This document shows positions 8,035-17,748 of a stretch of 64,000 nucleotides of DNA, one piece after another. The DNA lies in contig NZ_PDWW01000019.1 of NCBI RefSeq assembly GCF_010093445.1, positions 1-64,000 on the forward strand. The letters run 5' to 3'. The notes below the pieces were generated by a model. The model was not told the origin of the DNA and ran no database searches. It saw only the letters and a list, made by a program, of their open reading frames with translations. Every line of letters begins with the position of its first letter. Positions within the stretch are counted from its first letter, which is position 1. Made by a program: the position numbers and the translations under genes. The DNA is from Pseudoxanthomonas japonensis. GTDB taxonomy: Bacteria; Pseudomonadota; Gammaproteobacteria; Xanthomonadales; Xanthomonadaceae.

Positions 8035-8736
8035 TCAAGTGCGACGGAACCAACCCGTGATGCTGTAGCGATGGTCGCCCGCCCACGGGGCGACCTGGCT
8101 GACCTGGTGCCCCTGGGGAACACGGAACAGGCTCAGGCTGTTCCAGTGCGGCGTGAACGTCTCGACCACATTCTGTCGACTGTCAACGAACTGCAGCAGG
8201 CCACCCCAGTCGGCTTCCCAGTTGCGGGCCAGGTTGATCACGTAGGCAAACGCGCGCTCTTCCTCATGCGACTTGTCGTCGTGCAGGCGGAGAAAATGGC
8301 CGGGGCGATAGCGCACGGCCATCGCGCTGACCATGCGGATGCCGGTGTCGCCGGTCAGGGTATGCGTGAAGGCGATGAAGTCCGGCGAGTTCAGGAAATC
8401 GACGACAACGTGCAGCAGCAATTCCGGGTGCAGTCCATCGCGACGTGCTTCGATCATCTTGAAACGGTCGAAGTGGAACTCGAAGCCCGTGGTCGCACGA
8501 CGCAACGCTTCCATCAACCGGGCCCGATCCTGCTGGGCGGGCGACAACGCCCGTGCCTCCGCCGGGAGCAGGGGAGGCCGGTCGGAGCGTTGCGCAGGCT
8601 CCCAAGGAACTTCGTGTTGCAGGCAATCACGCAGCCGTTGCGCGGAGGCATCCTGCAGGAACTCCGGGATCTGCACACGGCCTGTCGCATCCAGGCGCGC
8701 ACGGTAAGACTCGATGCGGAGATCGTTGTTGATCAT
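8035..8736 (-). CDS. 2-oxoglutarate/Fe(II) dioxygenase (prolyl-hydroxylase-like)
   Basis: Probable Fe(II)- and 2-oxoglutarate-dependent hydroxylase of a protein or small molecule. The C-terminal half shows the double-stranded beta-helix signature: RYRPGHFLRLHDD (iron-binding HxD, about residues 150-152), then WGGLLQFVD, and PQGHQVSQVAPW with the distal His, followed by DHRYSITGWF with the Arg that binds 2-oxoglutarate. This order fits P4H-like oxygenases of the 2OG-FeII_Oxy_3 type. I favour the ATG at 8736 (233 residues) over a GTG at 8751, though neither has a strong ribosome site. The gene ends 52 bp before the ggt start on the same strand. The substrate is not known. Confidence 0.85.
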   Translation of the reverse strand: MINNDLRIESYRARLDATGRVQIPEFLQDASAQRLRDCLQHEVPWEPAQRSDRPPLLPAEARALSPAQQDRARLMEALRRATTGFEFHFDRFKMIEARRDGLHPELLLHVVVDFLNSPDFIAFTHTLTGDTGIRMVSAMAVRYRPGHFLRLHDDKSHEEERAFAYVINLARNWEADWGGLLQFVDSRQNVVETFTPHWNSLSLFRVPQGHQVSQVAPWAGDHRYSITGWFRRT

Positions 8737-8806
8737 CGGAACGCAGACCACGCCGAACTTGGCGACTGCATCATGCGGCCGCCCGATGGCTCATTCTCGC
8801 ACGCGG

Positions 8807-9439
8807 TCAGGGCCAGACTGGAGGGTTGGCCTGCCAGGCCCCGAGTACTTCGGCCAGCATGTCGCGATCTTCCTGCCGCCAATCCGGCAGCCGCGAAGCG
8901 AAGTTTCTGGCGTCCATCCACGCACCTGGTTCGGTGCGCACGGCGGCGCCGAACCATGCGACGGCCTCCTGCTTGCGGTCCAGCCGCCACAGGACCAGCG
9001 CCAGCGTCGGGGGTGCCCAGGAGGGCGACCCATACGCCGTGACGATCTCGGACCACTGCATCAGCGCGGGCTCGAACTGGCCCGCACGGTACAGATCCCA
9101 TCCATAGTTCCAGCGGATGGCACGCCCGACGGTGCCCTTGGCCTCGGTCGCCGACACGGCCTGCAGGTACAACTGGTCGGCCAGTTCCGCCCGGCCTTCG
9201 GCGGCGGCGATGTGCGCCAGTTGCGCCGTCGCCTCCACATGCCGCCGTCCACGCTCGCGTTCACGCACCAGCGCCTGAACCTGCGGCTCACCTTCTCCCT
9301 CCACGACGATGATCGGCCGTGCCGTCGACTTGTCTTCGTCGAAATAGAATTCCTTGGGTTTCGGCACGCTCTGCGCATGCGCGGACAACACTGCGGATGC
9401 CAGCGCGGCAGCCAGCAGCAAGCACTTACCGGATTTCAC
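8807..9439 (-). CDS. Exported TPR-like protein
   Basis: A 210-residue periplasmic protein. I chose GTG at 9439 because AGGGGA lies 7 bp upstream and the product then opens with a clean signal peptide (VKSGKCLLLAAALASAVLSAHAQS). Four or so helix pairs of tetratricopeptide type follow (AAAEGRAELADQLYLQAV, LYRAGQFEPALMQWSEIV, RLDRKQEAVAWFGAAV), so it probably binds other proteins. It is transcribed away from the ferredoxin oxidoreductase gene; the 157-bp gap between them must hold both promoters. No enzyme motif is visible. Confidence 0.78.
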   Translation of the reverse strand: MKSGKCLLLAAALASAVLSAHAQSVPKPKEFYFDEDKSTARPIIVVEGEGEPQVQALVRERERGRRHVEATAQLAHIAAAEGRAELADQLYLQAVSATEAKGTVGRAIRWNYGWDLYRAGQFEPALMQWSEIVTAYGSPSWAPPTLALVLWRLDRKQEAVAWFGAAVRTEPGAWMDARNFASRLPDWRQEDRDMLAEVLGAWQANPPVWP

Positions 9440-9596
9440 GTACGGTCCCCTGACACAGATGTAGCCCCGACCCATCCTAACCGCTGCAACGCACAACAAC
9501 CCAGTGATGCGCGTCACAGAAAAAGCCGCTGTTACAATGCGCGCCTTCACGCCCGAGGGGTTTTCGGGCCTCGCCAGCCGCTTTCACGGGCCCGCC

Positions 9597-12500
9597 ATGA
9601 CCAGCACCGCCGAACTCACCTCGCCCTCGTCCGCCAACCTGCCGCAGATCGGGGTGATCGACAGCGACTACACGCTGGAGCACAAGTACACGCGCACCGA
9701 CGGGCGCATCTACCTGAGCGGCGTGCAGGCGCTGGTGCGGCTGCCGCTGATGCAGCGGCTGCGCGACCAGGCCGCCGGCCTGAACACCGCCGGCTTCATC
9801 AGCGGCTACCGCGGCTCGCCGCTGGGCGGCTTCGATCTGGAGCTGTGGCGCGCGCGCAAGCACCTGGAGACGGCAGGCGTGAAGTTCACGCCCGGCCTCA
9901 ACGAGGACCTGGGCGCGACCATGGTGTGGGGCACGCAGCAGACCAACCTGTTCCCCGGCGCCAAGGTCGATGGCGTGTATTCGATGTGGTACGGCAAGGG
10001 TCCCGGCGTGGACCGCTGCGGTGACGTGTTCAAGCACGGCAACGCCGCCGGCACCTCGAAGTTCGGCGGCGTGCTGGCGCTGGCCGCGGACGACCACAAC
10101 TGCCGCAGCTCGACGCTGCCGCACGGCTCGGAAGACGAATTCGTCAGCGCGATGATGCCGGTCCTGAACCCCGCCGGCGTACAGGACATCCTCGACCTGG
10201 GCCTGGTGGGCTGGGCGATGAGCCGCTACACCGGCCGCTGGATCGGCTTCAAGACGATCGCCGAGACGGTGGAATCGTCGGCGTCGGTGCAGGTGGATCC
10301 GTTCGCGCGCGAGATCATCCTGCCGGAAGACTTCGCCATGCCGGCCGGCGGCCTCAACATCCGCTGGCCGAATCCTCCGCTCGACCAGGAGATGCGCCTG
10401 CACAAGTACGCGGTCGCCGCGGCGCAGGCGTTCGCGCGCGCGAACAAGGTCGACCGCATCGTGCTGGATTCGCCGCGCGCGCGCCTCGGCATCGTCACCA
10501 CCGGCAAGAGCTACCTGGACGTGCTGCAGGCGCTGGAATACCTGGGCCTGGACGAACAGGCCTGCGCCGACATCGGCATCCGCGTCTACAAGGTCGGCAT
10601 GACCTGGCCGCTGGAGCCGGTGGGCATCACCGAGTTCGCCAAGGGCCTGGAAGACATCGTCGTGGTGGAGGAGAAGCGCGCCTTCATCGAGCGGCAGATG
10701 AAGGAGTACTTCTACAACTGGCCGGCCGGCGCCGGCACGCGCCCGTCCATCGTCGGCAAGTACGACGAGGGCGGCGAGTGGATCCTGCCGTCCACCGGCG
10801 AGTTGACCCCGGCGACGATCGCCGGCGTGATCGGCCGGCGCATCCAGCGCTTCTTCACGACCGAATCCATCGAACAGCGCCTGCGCTGGATGGAGGAGAA
10901 GGAAGCCGAGATGGCGCTGCCGCGCGCCAACTTCCCGCGCGTGCCGCACTACTGCAGCGGCTGCCCGCACAACACCTCGACGGTGGTGCCGGAAGGCTCG
11001 CGCGCGCTCGGCGGCATCGGCTGCCACTACATGGTGACGTGGATGGACCGCGACACCGACACCTTCACCCACATGGGCGGCGAAGGCGTGACGTGGTCCG
11101 GGCAGGCACCGTTCACCGAGACGGAACACGTGTTCCAGAACCTCGGCGACGGCACGTTCTTCCACTCCGGCTCGCTGGCGGTGCGCCAGTCGGTCGCCAC
11201 CGGGGTGAACATCACCTACAAGATCCTCTACAACGACGCGGTGGCGATGACCGGCGGCCAGCCGGTGGACGGCACGCTGTCCGTGCCGCAGATCGCGCAC
11301 ATGATGCGGTCCGAGGGCGTGGACACGATCGTCGTGGTCAGCGACGACGTGCGCAAGTGGAGCAAGCGCGAGCTGTTCCCGAGCGGCGTGGAGTTCTTCG
11401 ACCGTGCCGAACTGGACGACGTCCAGCGCCGCCTGCGCGAGGTGAAGGGCGTCTCCATCCTGATCTACGATCAGGTCTGCGCCACCGAGAAGCGCCGCCG
11501 GCGTAAGCGCGGCAAGCTGCCGGATCCCGCCAAGCGCACGATGGTCAACACGCTGGTCTGCGAAGGCTGCGGTGACTGCGGCGTGAAGAGCTTCTGCGTG
11601 TCGGTGCTGCCGAAGGAGACCGAGTTCGGCCGCAAGCGCGAGATCGACCAGTCGAACTGCAACAAGGACTTCCGCTGCGTCGACGGCTTCTGCCCCAGCT
11701 TCGTCACCGTGCACGGCGGCACGCCGCGCAAGGGCAAGAAGGCGAACGCCGCGGATCTGCTCGCTGCGCTGCCGGCGCCCGCATTCAAGTCCTCCCTCGA
11801 CGAGCCCTGGAACATCCTGATCACCGGCGTCGGCGGCACGGGTGTGGTGACCATTGGTGCGCTGCTCGGCATGGCCGGCCACCTGGAAGGCAAGGGCGCC
11901 AGCGTGCTCGACCAGACCGGCCTGGCGCAGAAGGGCGGCGCGGTGACCACGCACATCCGCATCGCGCGCACGCCGGAAGACATCCACGCCGTGCGCATCG
12001 CCGCCGGCGAGGCCGACCTGGTGCTGGGCTGCGACATGGTGGTGGTCAACGACTACTGGGTGCTGTCGAAGGTGCGCGGTGAACGCTCGCAGGTGGTGCT
12101 GAACACCTACGAGGCGATGCCGGGCACGTTCACCACGCATCCGGATATGCAGTTCCCGGCCACCGACATCATCGCCGGCGTGAAGGTCGCGCTGGGCGGC
12201 CGCGAGCCGATGCTGGTCGATGCCACGCAGATCGCCACCGCGCTGATCGGCGACGCCATCGGCAGCAACCTCTTCATGCTGGGCTACGCCTGGCAGCAGG
12301 GACTGGTGCCGATCTCGTTCGACGCGATCATGCGCGCGGTCGAACTCAACGGCGCCGCCGTCGAGATGAACAAGACCGCCTTCGCCTGGGGCCGCCTGGC
12401 CGTGGTGAATCCGCAGGCGGTGCAGGAAGCCGCCGGCCTGATCCGCAACACGCAGACCGAGAGCGAGCGCACGCCGCGCGCCCTCCAGGTGCTGCCGCCG

Positions 12501-13304
12501 GGCGAATGGGAGAGCAGCGAGTGGGGCGCCAACGCGGCACCGCGCAATCCCGGCAACGAGAGCGAGCTTCGCGGCCTGCCGGAAGACGGCGCGGGCGACG
12601 CGGACGTCGCCTTCCTGCCGCTGGACGACCTGCGCCTGTCGCGCTCGCTGGACGAACTGATCGCGCGCCGCACCGCGTTCCTGACCGAGTACCAGGATGC
12701 CGCCTACGCGCGCCGCTACACCGACCTGGTCACGCAGGTGCGCAACGCCGAGAACACCCGGGCGCCCGGCTCGACCGCGCTGACCGAAGCGGTGGCCCGC
12801 TACTTCTTCAAGCTGATGGCCTACAAGGACGAGTACGAAGTCGCGCGCCTGTATACGAGCGGCGAGTTCCAGCGCCGGCTGCAGCAGCAGTTCGACGGCG
12901 ACTACGAGGTGCACTTCCACCTCGCGCCGCCACTGTTCGCCAAGAAGGACGCGCACGGCCGCCTGATGAAGAAGGAATACGGCCCGTGGGTGTTCAAGGC
13001 GTTCGGCCTGCTCGCGAAGCTGCGCTTCCTGCGCGGCGGCACGTTCGACGTGTTCGGCTACACCGACGAGCGCAAGGGCGAGCGCCAGCTGATCGCCGAC
13101 TACGAGAAGACCACCGGCGAACTGCTGGCCGCACTGGACGCCGGCAAGCTGGGCCTGGCCGTGGAGATCGCGAGCATTCCCGAGCACATCCGCGGCTACG
13201 GTCACGTCAAGGAAAAGCACCTGCACGCCGCGAAAGCGCGCGAGGCCGAACTGCTCGGCCTGTGGCGCAACCCGAAGGCGCTGCACATCGTGCAAGCAGC
13301 GTAA
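9597..13304 (+). CDS. Fused indolepyruvate ferredoxin oxidoreductase family enzyme
   Basis: Oxidative decarboxylation of a 2-oxoacid (indolepyruvate, other aryl-pyruvates or branched-chain oxoacids) to acyl-CoA with ferredoxin reduction. The 1235-residue chain joins an alpha-like pyrimidine/TPP part (residues about 1-720) with cysteine motifs (HYCSGCPHN; CEGCGDCGVKSFC, and CNKDFRC...C further on) and a gamma-like part starting at about 740 (NILITGVGGTGVVTIG, QTGLAQKGGAVTTHIRIA). A DUF6537-like C-terminal region follows. The TPP region contains GGIGCHYM and HMGGEGVTWSG. I prefer the ATG at 9597; the frame is open from 9504 but includes a likely -10 box (TACAAT, 9533-9538). It stands alone with its own terminator. 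Confidence 0.93.
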   Translation: MTSTAELTSPSSANLPQIGVIDSDYTLEHKYTRTDGRIYLSGVQALVRLPLMQRLRDQAAGLNTAGFISGYRGSPLGGFDLELWRARKHLETAGVKFTPGLNEDLGATMVWGTQQTNLFPGAKVDGVYSMWYGKGPGVDRCGDVFKHGNAAGTSKFGGVLALAADDHNCRSSTLPHGSEDEFVSAMMPVLNPAGVQDILDLGLVGWAMSRYTGRWIGFKTIAETVESSASVQVDPFAREIILPEDFAMPAGGLNIRWPNPPLDQEMRLHKYAVAAAQAFARANKVDRIVLDSPRARLGIVTTGKSYLDVLQALEYLGLDEQACADIGIRVYKVGMTWPLEPVGITEFAKGLEDIVVVEEKRAFIERQMKEYFYNWPAGAGTRPSIVGKYDEGGEWILPSTGELTPATIAGVIGRRIQRFFTTESIEQRLRWMEEKEAEMALPRANFPRVPHYCSGCPHNTSTVVPEGSRALGGIGCHYMVTWMDRDTDTFTHMGGEGVTWSGQAPFTETEHVFQNLGDGTFFHSGSLAVRQSVATGVNITYKILYNDAVAMTGGQPVDGTLSVPQIAHMMRSEGVDTIVVVSDDVRKWSKRELFPSGVEFFDRAELDDVQRRLREVKGVSILIYDQVCATEKRRRRKRGKLPDPAKRTMVNTLVCEGCGDCGVKSFCVSVLPKETEFGRKREIDQSNCNKDFRCVDGFCPSFVTVHGGTPRKGKKANAADLLAALPAPAFKSSLDEPWNILITGVGGTGVVTIGALLGMAGHLEGKGASVLDQTGLAQKGGAVTTHIRIARTPEDIHAVRIAAGEADLVLGCDMVVVNDYWVLSKVRGERSQVVLNTYEAMPGTFTTHPDMQFPATDIIAGVKVALGGREPMLVDATQIATALIGDAIGSNLFMLGYAWQQGLVPISFDAIMRAVELNGAAVEMNKTAFAWGRLAVVNPQAVQEAAGLIRNTQTESERTPRALQVLPPGEWESSEWGANAAPRNPGNESELRGLPEDGAGDADVAFLPLDDLRLSRSLDELIARRTAFLTEYQDAAYARRYTDLVTQVRNAENTRAPGSTALTEAVARYFFKLMAYKDEYEVARLYTSGEFQRRLQQQFDGDYEVHFHLAPPLFAKKDAHGRLMKKEYGPWVFKAFGLLAKLRFLRGGTFDVFGYTDERKGERQLIADYEKTTGELLAALDAGKLGLAVEIASIPEHIRGYGHVKEKHLHAAKAREAELLGLWRNPKALHIVQAA

Positions 13305-13305
13305 C

Positions 13306-13340
13306 GAAGAAACCCCGCTCCGGCGGGGTTTCTTCTTGCT
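13306..13340 (+). terminator. Rho-independent terminator after the oxidoreductase
   Basis: A perfect 13-bp stem, GAAGAAACCCCGC (13306-13318) and GCGGGGTTTCTTC (13323-13335), with loop TCCG. The A/T-rich base of the stem supplies the U-rich tail, so it can work for either strand. Confidence 0.92.
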
Positions 13341-13369
13341 GGACACTACGGTCGGGCGGCGCGTACGCG

Positions 13370-13666
13370 CTATACGCCAGGCGAGCTGCTCCGCGATCGC
13401 GTACGCGTACGGCGCTCATGCACCTCAACGATCGCCGCGCGGCGGACGATGGCAGAACCAGGCCAACCATCAACACGGTGCGGGTGGAGACGGAAGCTGC
13501 GATAAGCGGCCACGTGCTCGAACGTATCCATATTTGATGACAGCACTGCCTGCACCTCGTTGTCGACGTATACGCCCGGCTCGATGCGGTCGATGCCGTG
13601 CCGCTTACAGCGCGCGGCGTGCCACGCACCAAGCCTCGGCGATTCCGGCATCGTGACGTTGGCCAT
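13370..13666 (-). CDS. Small uncharacterised ORF (uncertain)
   Basis: A 98-codon frame in the 13341-13777 gap. The first 75 residues have a plausible mixed composition (DRIEPGVYVDNEVQAVL, SSNMDTFEHVAAYRSF) while the tail turns into an Arg/Ser-rich run. No convincing ribosome site precedes the ATG, and overlapping frames on both strands are also open. It may be a genuine small protein, a decayed fragment or chance. I see nothing else in this gap beyond the hairpin at 13726-13757. Confidence 0.25.
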   Translation of the reverse strand: MANVTMPESPRLGAWHAARCKRHGIDRIEPGVYVDNEVQAVLSSNMDTFEHVAAYRSFRLHPHRVDGWPGSAIVRRAAIVEVHERRTRTRSRSSSPGV

Positions 13667-13725
13667 GCGGATTGGATTTCAAGGTCTTCGACGATCCCGA
13701 GCAGACGTCCATTCCATGATCGCGA

Positions 13726-13757
13726 CCATCTGTGTCGGTCTGCGGCGACACAGATGG
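13726..13757. other. Hairpin beyond the M48 peptidase stop
   Basis: Perfect 12-bp arms CCATCTGTGTCG (13726-13737) and CGACACAGATGG (13746-13757) lie 20 bp past the M48 stop on that gene's downstream side. There is no U-run, so it may be an RNA 3' stabiliser or weak terminator, or an operator. Confidence 0.45.
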
Positions 13758-13777
13758 AGGCCGGAGATCGAATCGGC

Positions 13778-16700
13778 TCAACTGAAGTAGGGCCGCTCCG
13801 GCGCGAACAGAAGGCGTTTGGCCGCCAGCCGCCACGCTTCAGGACATTGACGCCCCTTCAGCACCACCGCTGCGCCGTAGGCCATACCGCGTGAGCGCGG
13901 CGAAACGTCCCCGAGTGCGCGCTCCGCCTGCACGAGGCTCGCGCCCGATTGCACCGCATCGATGAACCTCAGGATGTCGGGTGCATCTTCCGGGTCTGAT
14001 GCCAGAGCGGCCTGGCGCAGAAGCGCTGCGGGTTGGTGTTCGCGCATGGCGAGCGCGAGCGAGGGCCACACGGTATCGGGATCGATGCCCTTTCCTTCCG
14101 ACAGCGAGAGCGCGGCACGGACAGCCGTGGCATCCGCGCCGTCCGAGGCAGCCACCAGACGCAGGATACGAGGACCGTTGACTGGATCGGCAGCGGCGCC
14201 GCGCGCGCGCGCCTGCTCAAGCTTGCCGGAGGCCATCAGATGATAGGCGTGCATCGGCGAATCGGCTGTCTGTTCCCCCGACTCAAGCGCCATCATCTGC
14301 CTAAGGCGACTCGAGCCCGCCATCGATGAGGCGGGCAGCGTGCCGTCGCCCGCCACGCGCTGCACCCGTGCCATGTCCAGGCTTACGTATTCGCCGATCT
14401 CCGGCAGGCGGCTGCCCTGCTGCAGCAACGCCATCGCCGGCTGCCACTGTTGGCGTTCGGCATGCACGTAACCCGCCGCCATTGCGAACCAGGCGTCCTT
14501 GGGCCAGCGCGCATGTCCATCGAGGAATGCCTGGTCCCGCGCCTGTCCGTCCTCGGTGCAGCGCGCGACGAGGTACTGCAGCGAGGAACGACCCGCATCC
14601 GCCTGCGCCAGTGCGCGGTGGCGCGCGCAGACTGTCGCGTGGGCATCGCCTTCGGCGAGGTCCTGTTCCATGCGCAGCAGGCTGACCGCGTGCGGCTCGT
14701 GCTTCAGCCGCAGGCCGATCAGATCCTGAAGCTTGCCCTGCTCGCTTGCTCGCCCCCACCACTCGCGGGTGTGCGGGGACGCGACGCGATCCCAGCGCGC
14801 GTGCGCATCCACCACTCTCGCCTGCTCCGACCCTTCCGGCAGCAGGCCCAGCATGTCGCTTGGTGGGGCATCGCCCAGGCCGCTCAGCACAGTTCGCCAG
14901 CCCGACCCGCTACGGCTGCTGATCTGCTCGGGCGGATCGCTGAAGAGATGATCCACGCGGGTCGACGTCCAGCGAATCGCACCGAGCCGGCGTTCGGGAC
15001 GCTCGCCGGCCGTGCCGTAGCTCGCCGTCCACTCCACCAACGGAGCGGCACCTGCAATGTTGTACACCAGCCGCTCGCTACCAGCCGGCGCCCGCTCATC
15101 GAAACGTTCGACCAGTTCGCCACTGTCGCCGGTGTGCGTCTCCACGGTATAGCGCGACTGCTCCGGCAGTGTCATTTCCCGGTGCGAGAACGCCGGCACC
15201 TCCACGGTCTGGCCCGCCACCTCGACGCGCATGTCGCGCGCCAGACCGTTGTACACGGTGAGCGTGGAATGACCGACGGCACCGCCGAGCAGGAAGACCG
15301 AGCCCACGATGCCGCCGGCCACCGCCAGGCGCGTGGTCGCGGGAACGACGCCCGTCGCGGTCTGGAAGCGATCCCACCATCCCAGCTTGTGCTGCAGCGT
15401 GCGGCCCTTGCCAGGCACCAGCAGCGGGTACTCGCGGGGGGCGGCGGCGACCAGCACCGGCGGCGGCAGTTCCGTCGTCGTGCGGATCTGTTCAGCGACG
15501 CGATCCTCGGTCGCCAGCAGCGCTTCGAGCGCGACGTGGCGCAGGCCGCCCAGCGCGCCCCGGGCGCCGTCCACCCAACCCTGCGCCACCTGCATCCACT
15601 GGTTGATGTTCTGTTCGGACGTCCTCGGCAGGCCGAACGGCTGGTGCAGTGCCGCGGTCCATTCGGTCACACCCAGGCCGGTGGCCATGGCGTCGTCCAG
15701 CACGACCTGCGGCGCCTTCGCGTAGAGCGTATCGAGGGCGGAATGCACCTGGTTGCAGGCCGCTACCAGGCGGCGCAGCTCGGCCTCGGAAACGCGGTTG
15801 TCCGCGGTCACCACATGGAATGTGTTGGCGAACACCGCATGGGCATCCTCGAGGTCGGCCCTGGCGTGCTCGGCGTAATGCAGCACCTCCAGCTGCCCGC
15901 GCAGCGCTTCGGCCCAGCGGCCGCCCAGGCGCTCGGCGGCCGCGCGGTGCAGGCTGCGGCACTCGCGGTCGTGCGCTTCCACGGCCGTGCGCAGCGGCGC
16001 GATCTCCGCGTCCAGCTCGGCGAGGATGCGCGGCACGTCCTTGCGTGGGACCTGGGCGCCGCGCCAGTTCACCATGCCGCCTTCGGTTTCCATCGCGCCG
16101 ATGTGGATCGCGTCCAGCATCGCGCGCTGCTGCTCGAGCTCGCGCAGCCGTTCGATATCGCTGCCCACCTGCGGCGAATACAGTGCGTCGATCCGCGCCA
16201 CCAGATCGGCGTCGGCCGGCACGGCCTCGTACAGTTCGTGGGCCTTCTGGCAGCGGCGCACGAAGGACCGCCCCAGGTAGGCGCCACGGTAACGGCGCGA
16301 CATCGCAATGGCTTCGTACTCTTCGTCCAGGTGGCGCAGCGACGCCGCCGGCTCCGCGAAGGTCTCCGGCGCCTGCGACAGCAGCCCGGCCGACAGCGTC
16401 GCCTTGAGGCCGTCGGCGTCGCGCAGCAGGTCGATCGCGGGACGTGCATCGATCCCGCACGCCACGTAGATCTTCTTGACGTTCTGCTCGCGTGCGTTGT
16501 TGGACGGATGCGTGGACCACATCTGCGGCGGCGGCGCCAGTTCGGCGGCGAACACGCGGTGCCCGCTGGCGTCGGCGCCCGCCGGAACCGCCGGCGCGGC
16601 GCCGTAGTCGGGCGTGTCCAGCACGTCGCGCAGCCGCTCGATGATGCGCGACTGGATCGCGAACACATCCTTGACCGCCTGCCCGCGCGCGGCTTCGCGC

Positions 16701-17605
16701 GAAGCGAACTGCACGGCGCGTTCCCAGGCTTCATCGGCGGCACCCAGCTTGTGCAGTGCGTGCACCAGGGCGTCACTGCCGGTCAGCGATGCGGCCACCA
16801 GGTCCGCCTGGAATTCCATCTCGCGCGACAGCGCGCGCTGCGCGATCAGCACCCAGCGGAACACGATCTCCACCAGCGAGCGGATCGACCACACCACCAG
16901 CGACAGCGACCAGCCGATCCATGCGATGCGCAGGTCCAGCCGCGAGATCGTCGCCAGCACGGTATCCAGCGCATCGCGCTTGGCGACGATGTGGGCGGCG
17001 ATCTGCTGCGCCACGTAGACCCACCGGCCGACCGCCATCGATCGCTGGGCGAAGTGACCGAATTCATGTGCGAGCACCGCCTTCAGTTCGCCCAGGCTCA
17101 GCACATTGACCAGGGCCAGGCCGATCTCCAGATTCTTGCGCGACGGCAGTAGCAGGTTCAGCAGCGTCAGGTCGTAGAACACGCTGGCGTTGACGCGCGG
17201 CGACAGGAAGACGCGATAGGGACGCGGCGCTCGCGCTTCGTCGGCCAGCCGGTGCAGGAACGCGAACAGTTCGGGATGCTGCGCCGCCGTTATTTCGATA
17301 TCGGCGGAGGAAGCTTCGGTCTTCCTGCGGAAGATCAGCGCCTTGGCCATGAATACCGCCAGGAAGGCGGCGCAACCTGCCACGAGCACGGTGAACAAGG
17401 TGCTGCCGTCGCCCCCGGAGCCCGCCAGCAACTTGGTGGTCAGGCGGTAGGCGGTCCAACCGAACCACGCCATCAACCCAAGGTACGCGAGCATGAAACC
17501 CGACAGGCCCAGCATGGCGAGCCACGCATTGCGGCGATAGTTGCCGGTCGGTGCCGTCAGGCCAGCCGGGACCGACGCCGGTCCGGCGGGATACAGAGAT
17601 TCCAT
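13778..17605 (-). CDS. Large membrane M48-family metallopeptidase with C-terminal repeat region
   Basis: A zinc metallopeptidase of the M48 type in the inner membrane. The ATG at 17605 follows AAGGGGGAAG and gives 1275 residues, far above the 290-480 usual for HtpX/Ste24 relatives. Two N-terminal helices (about residues 27-55 and 70-92) precede the catalytic AHEFGHFAQ (H180, E181, H184), with a downstream EMEFQADLVAAS supplying the third ligand. Residues about 300-700 are helical; a further membrane helix near 790 (GGIVGSVFLLGGAVGH) leads into a long extracytoplasmic tail with TPR-like helices (VHAERQQWQPAMALLQQGS). Membrane-protein quality control is the family role; the tail may select substrates. 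Confidence 0.88.
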   Translation of the reverse strand: MESLYPAGPASVPAGLTAPTGNYRRNAWLAMLGLSGFMLAYLGLMAWFGWTAYRLTTKLLAGSGGDGSTLFTVLVAGCAAFLAVFMAKALIFRRKTEASSADIEITAAQHPELFAFLHRLADEARAPRPYRVFLSPRVNASVFYDLTLLNLLLPSRKNLEIGLALVNVLSLGELKAVLAHEFGHFAQRSMAVGRWVYVAQQIAAHIVAKRDALDTVLATISRLDLRIAWIGWSLSLVVWSIRSLVEIVFRWVLIAQRALSREMEFQADLVAASLTGSDALVHALHKLGAADEAWERAVQFASREAARGQAVKDVFAIQSRIIERLRDVLDTPDYGAAPAVPAGADASGHRVFAAELAPPPQMWSTHPSNNAREQNVKKIYVACGIDARPAIDLLRDADGLKATLSAGLLSQAPETFAEPAASLRHLDEEYEAIAMSRRYRGAYLGRSFVRRCQKAHELYEAVPADADLVARIDALYSPQVGSDIERLRELEQQRAMLDAIHIGAMETEGGMVNWRGAQVPRKDVPRILAELDAEIAPLRTAVEAHDRECRSLHRAAAERLGGRWAEALRGQLEVLHYAEHARADLEDAHAVFANTFHVVTADNRVSEAELRRLVAACNQVHSALDTLYAKAPQVVLDDAMATGLGVTEWTAALHQPFGLPRTSEQNINQWMQVAQGWVDGARGALGGLRHVALEALLATEDRVAEQIRTTTELPPPVLVAAAPREYPLLVPGKGRTLQHKLGWWDRFQTATGVVPATTRLAVAGGIVGSVFLLGGAVGHSTLTVYNGLARDMRVEVAGQTVEVPAFSHREMTLPEQSRYTVETHTGDSGELVERFDERAPAGSERLVYNIAGAAPLVEWTASYGTAGERPERRLGAIRWTSTRVDHLFSDPPEQISSRSGSGWRTVLSGLGDAPPSDMLGLLPEGSEQARVVDAHARWDRVASPHTREWWGRASEQGKLQDLIGLRLKHEPHAVSLLRMEQDLAEGDAHATVCARHRALAQADAGRSSLQYLVARCTEDGQARDQAFLDGHARWPKDAWFAMAAGYVHAERQQWQPAMALLQQGSRLPEIGEYVSLDMARVQRVAGDGTLPASSMAGSSRLRQMMALESGEQTADSPMHAYHLMASGKLEQARARGAAADPVNGPRILRLVAASDGADATAVRAALSLSEGKGIDPDTVWPSLALAMREHQPAALLRQAALASDPEDAPDILRFIDAVQSGASLVQAERALGDVSPRSRGMAYGAAVVLKGRQCPEAWRLAAKRLLFAPERPYFS

Positions 17606-17748
17606 CGACTTCCCCCTTGGTTTGGATACATCCCACGTCCAGGCCAAGGCACCGGCCATCCGTGGGCGGAGCAACGCGGCAGCCGTCCCCCGACGGCTGG
17701 CGAACAGACACTAGCGCGCGCCGCCTGGACTGTCCATGCGGAAGAGGA

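Noticed and set aside
9477-13346. A 1289-codon open frame on the minus strand opposite the ferredoxin oxidoreductase
   Set aside because: It is the antisense of a well-recognised enzyme. Its translation is compositionally odd (Val/His/Arg/Ala runs), a common shadow in GC-rich genes.
14450-17152. A 900-codon plus-strand frame opposite the M48 gene
   Set aside because: It is antisense to a clear metallopeptidase; no ribosome site and no family.
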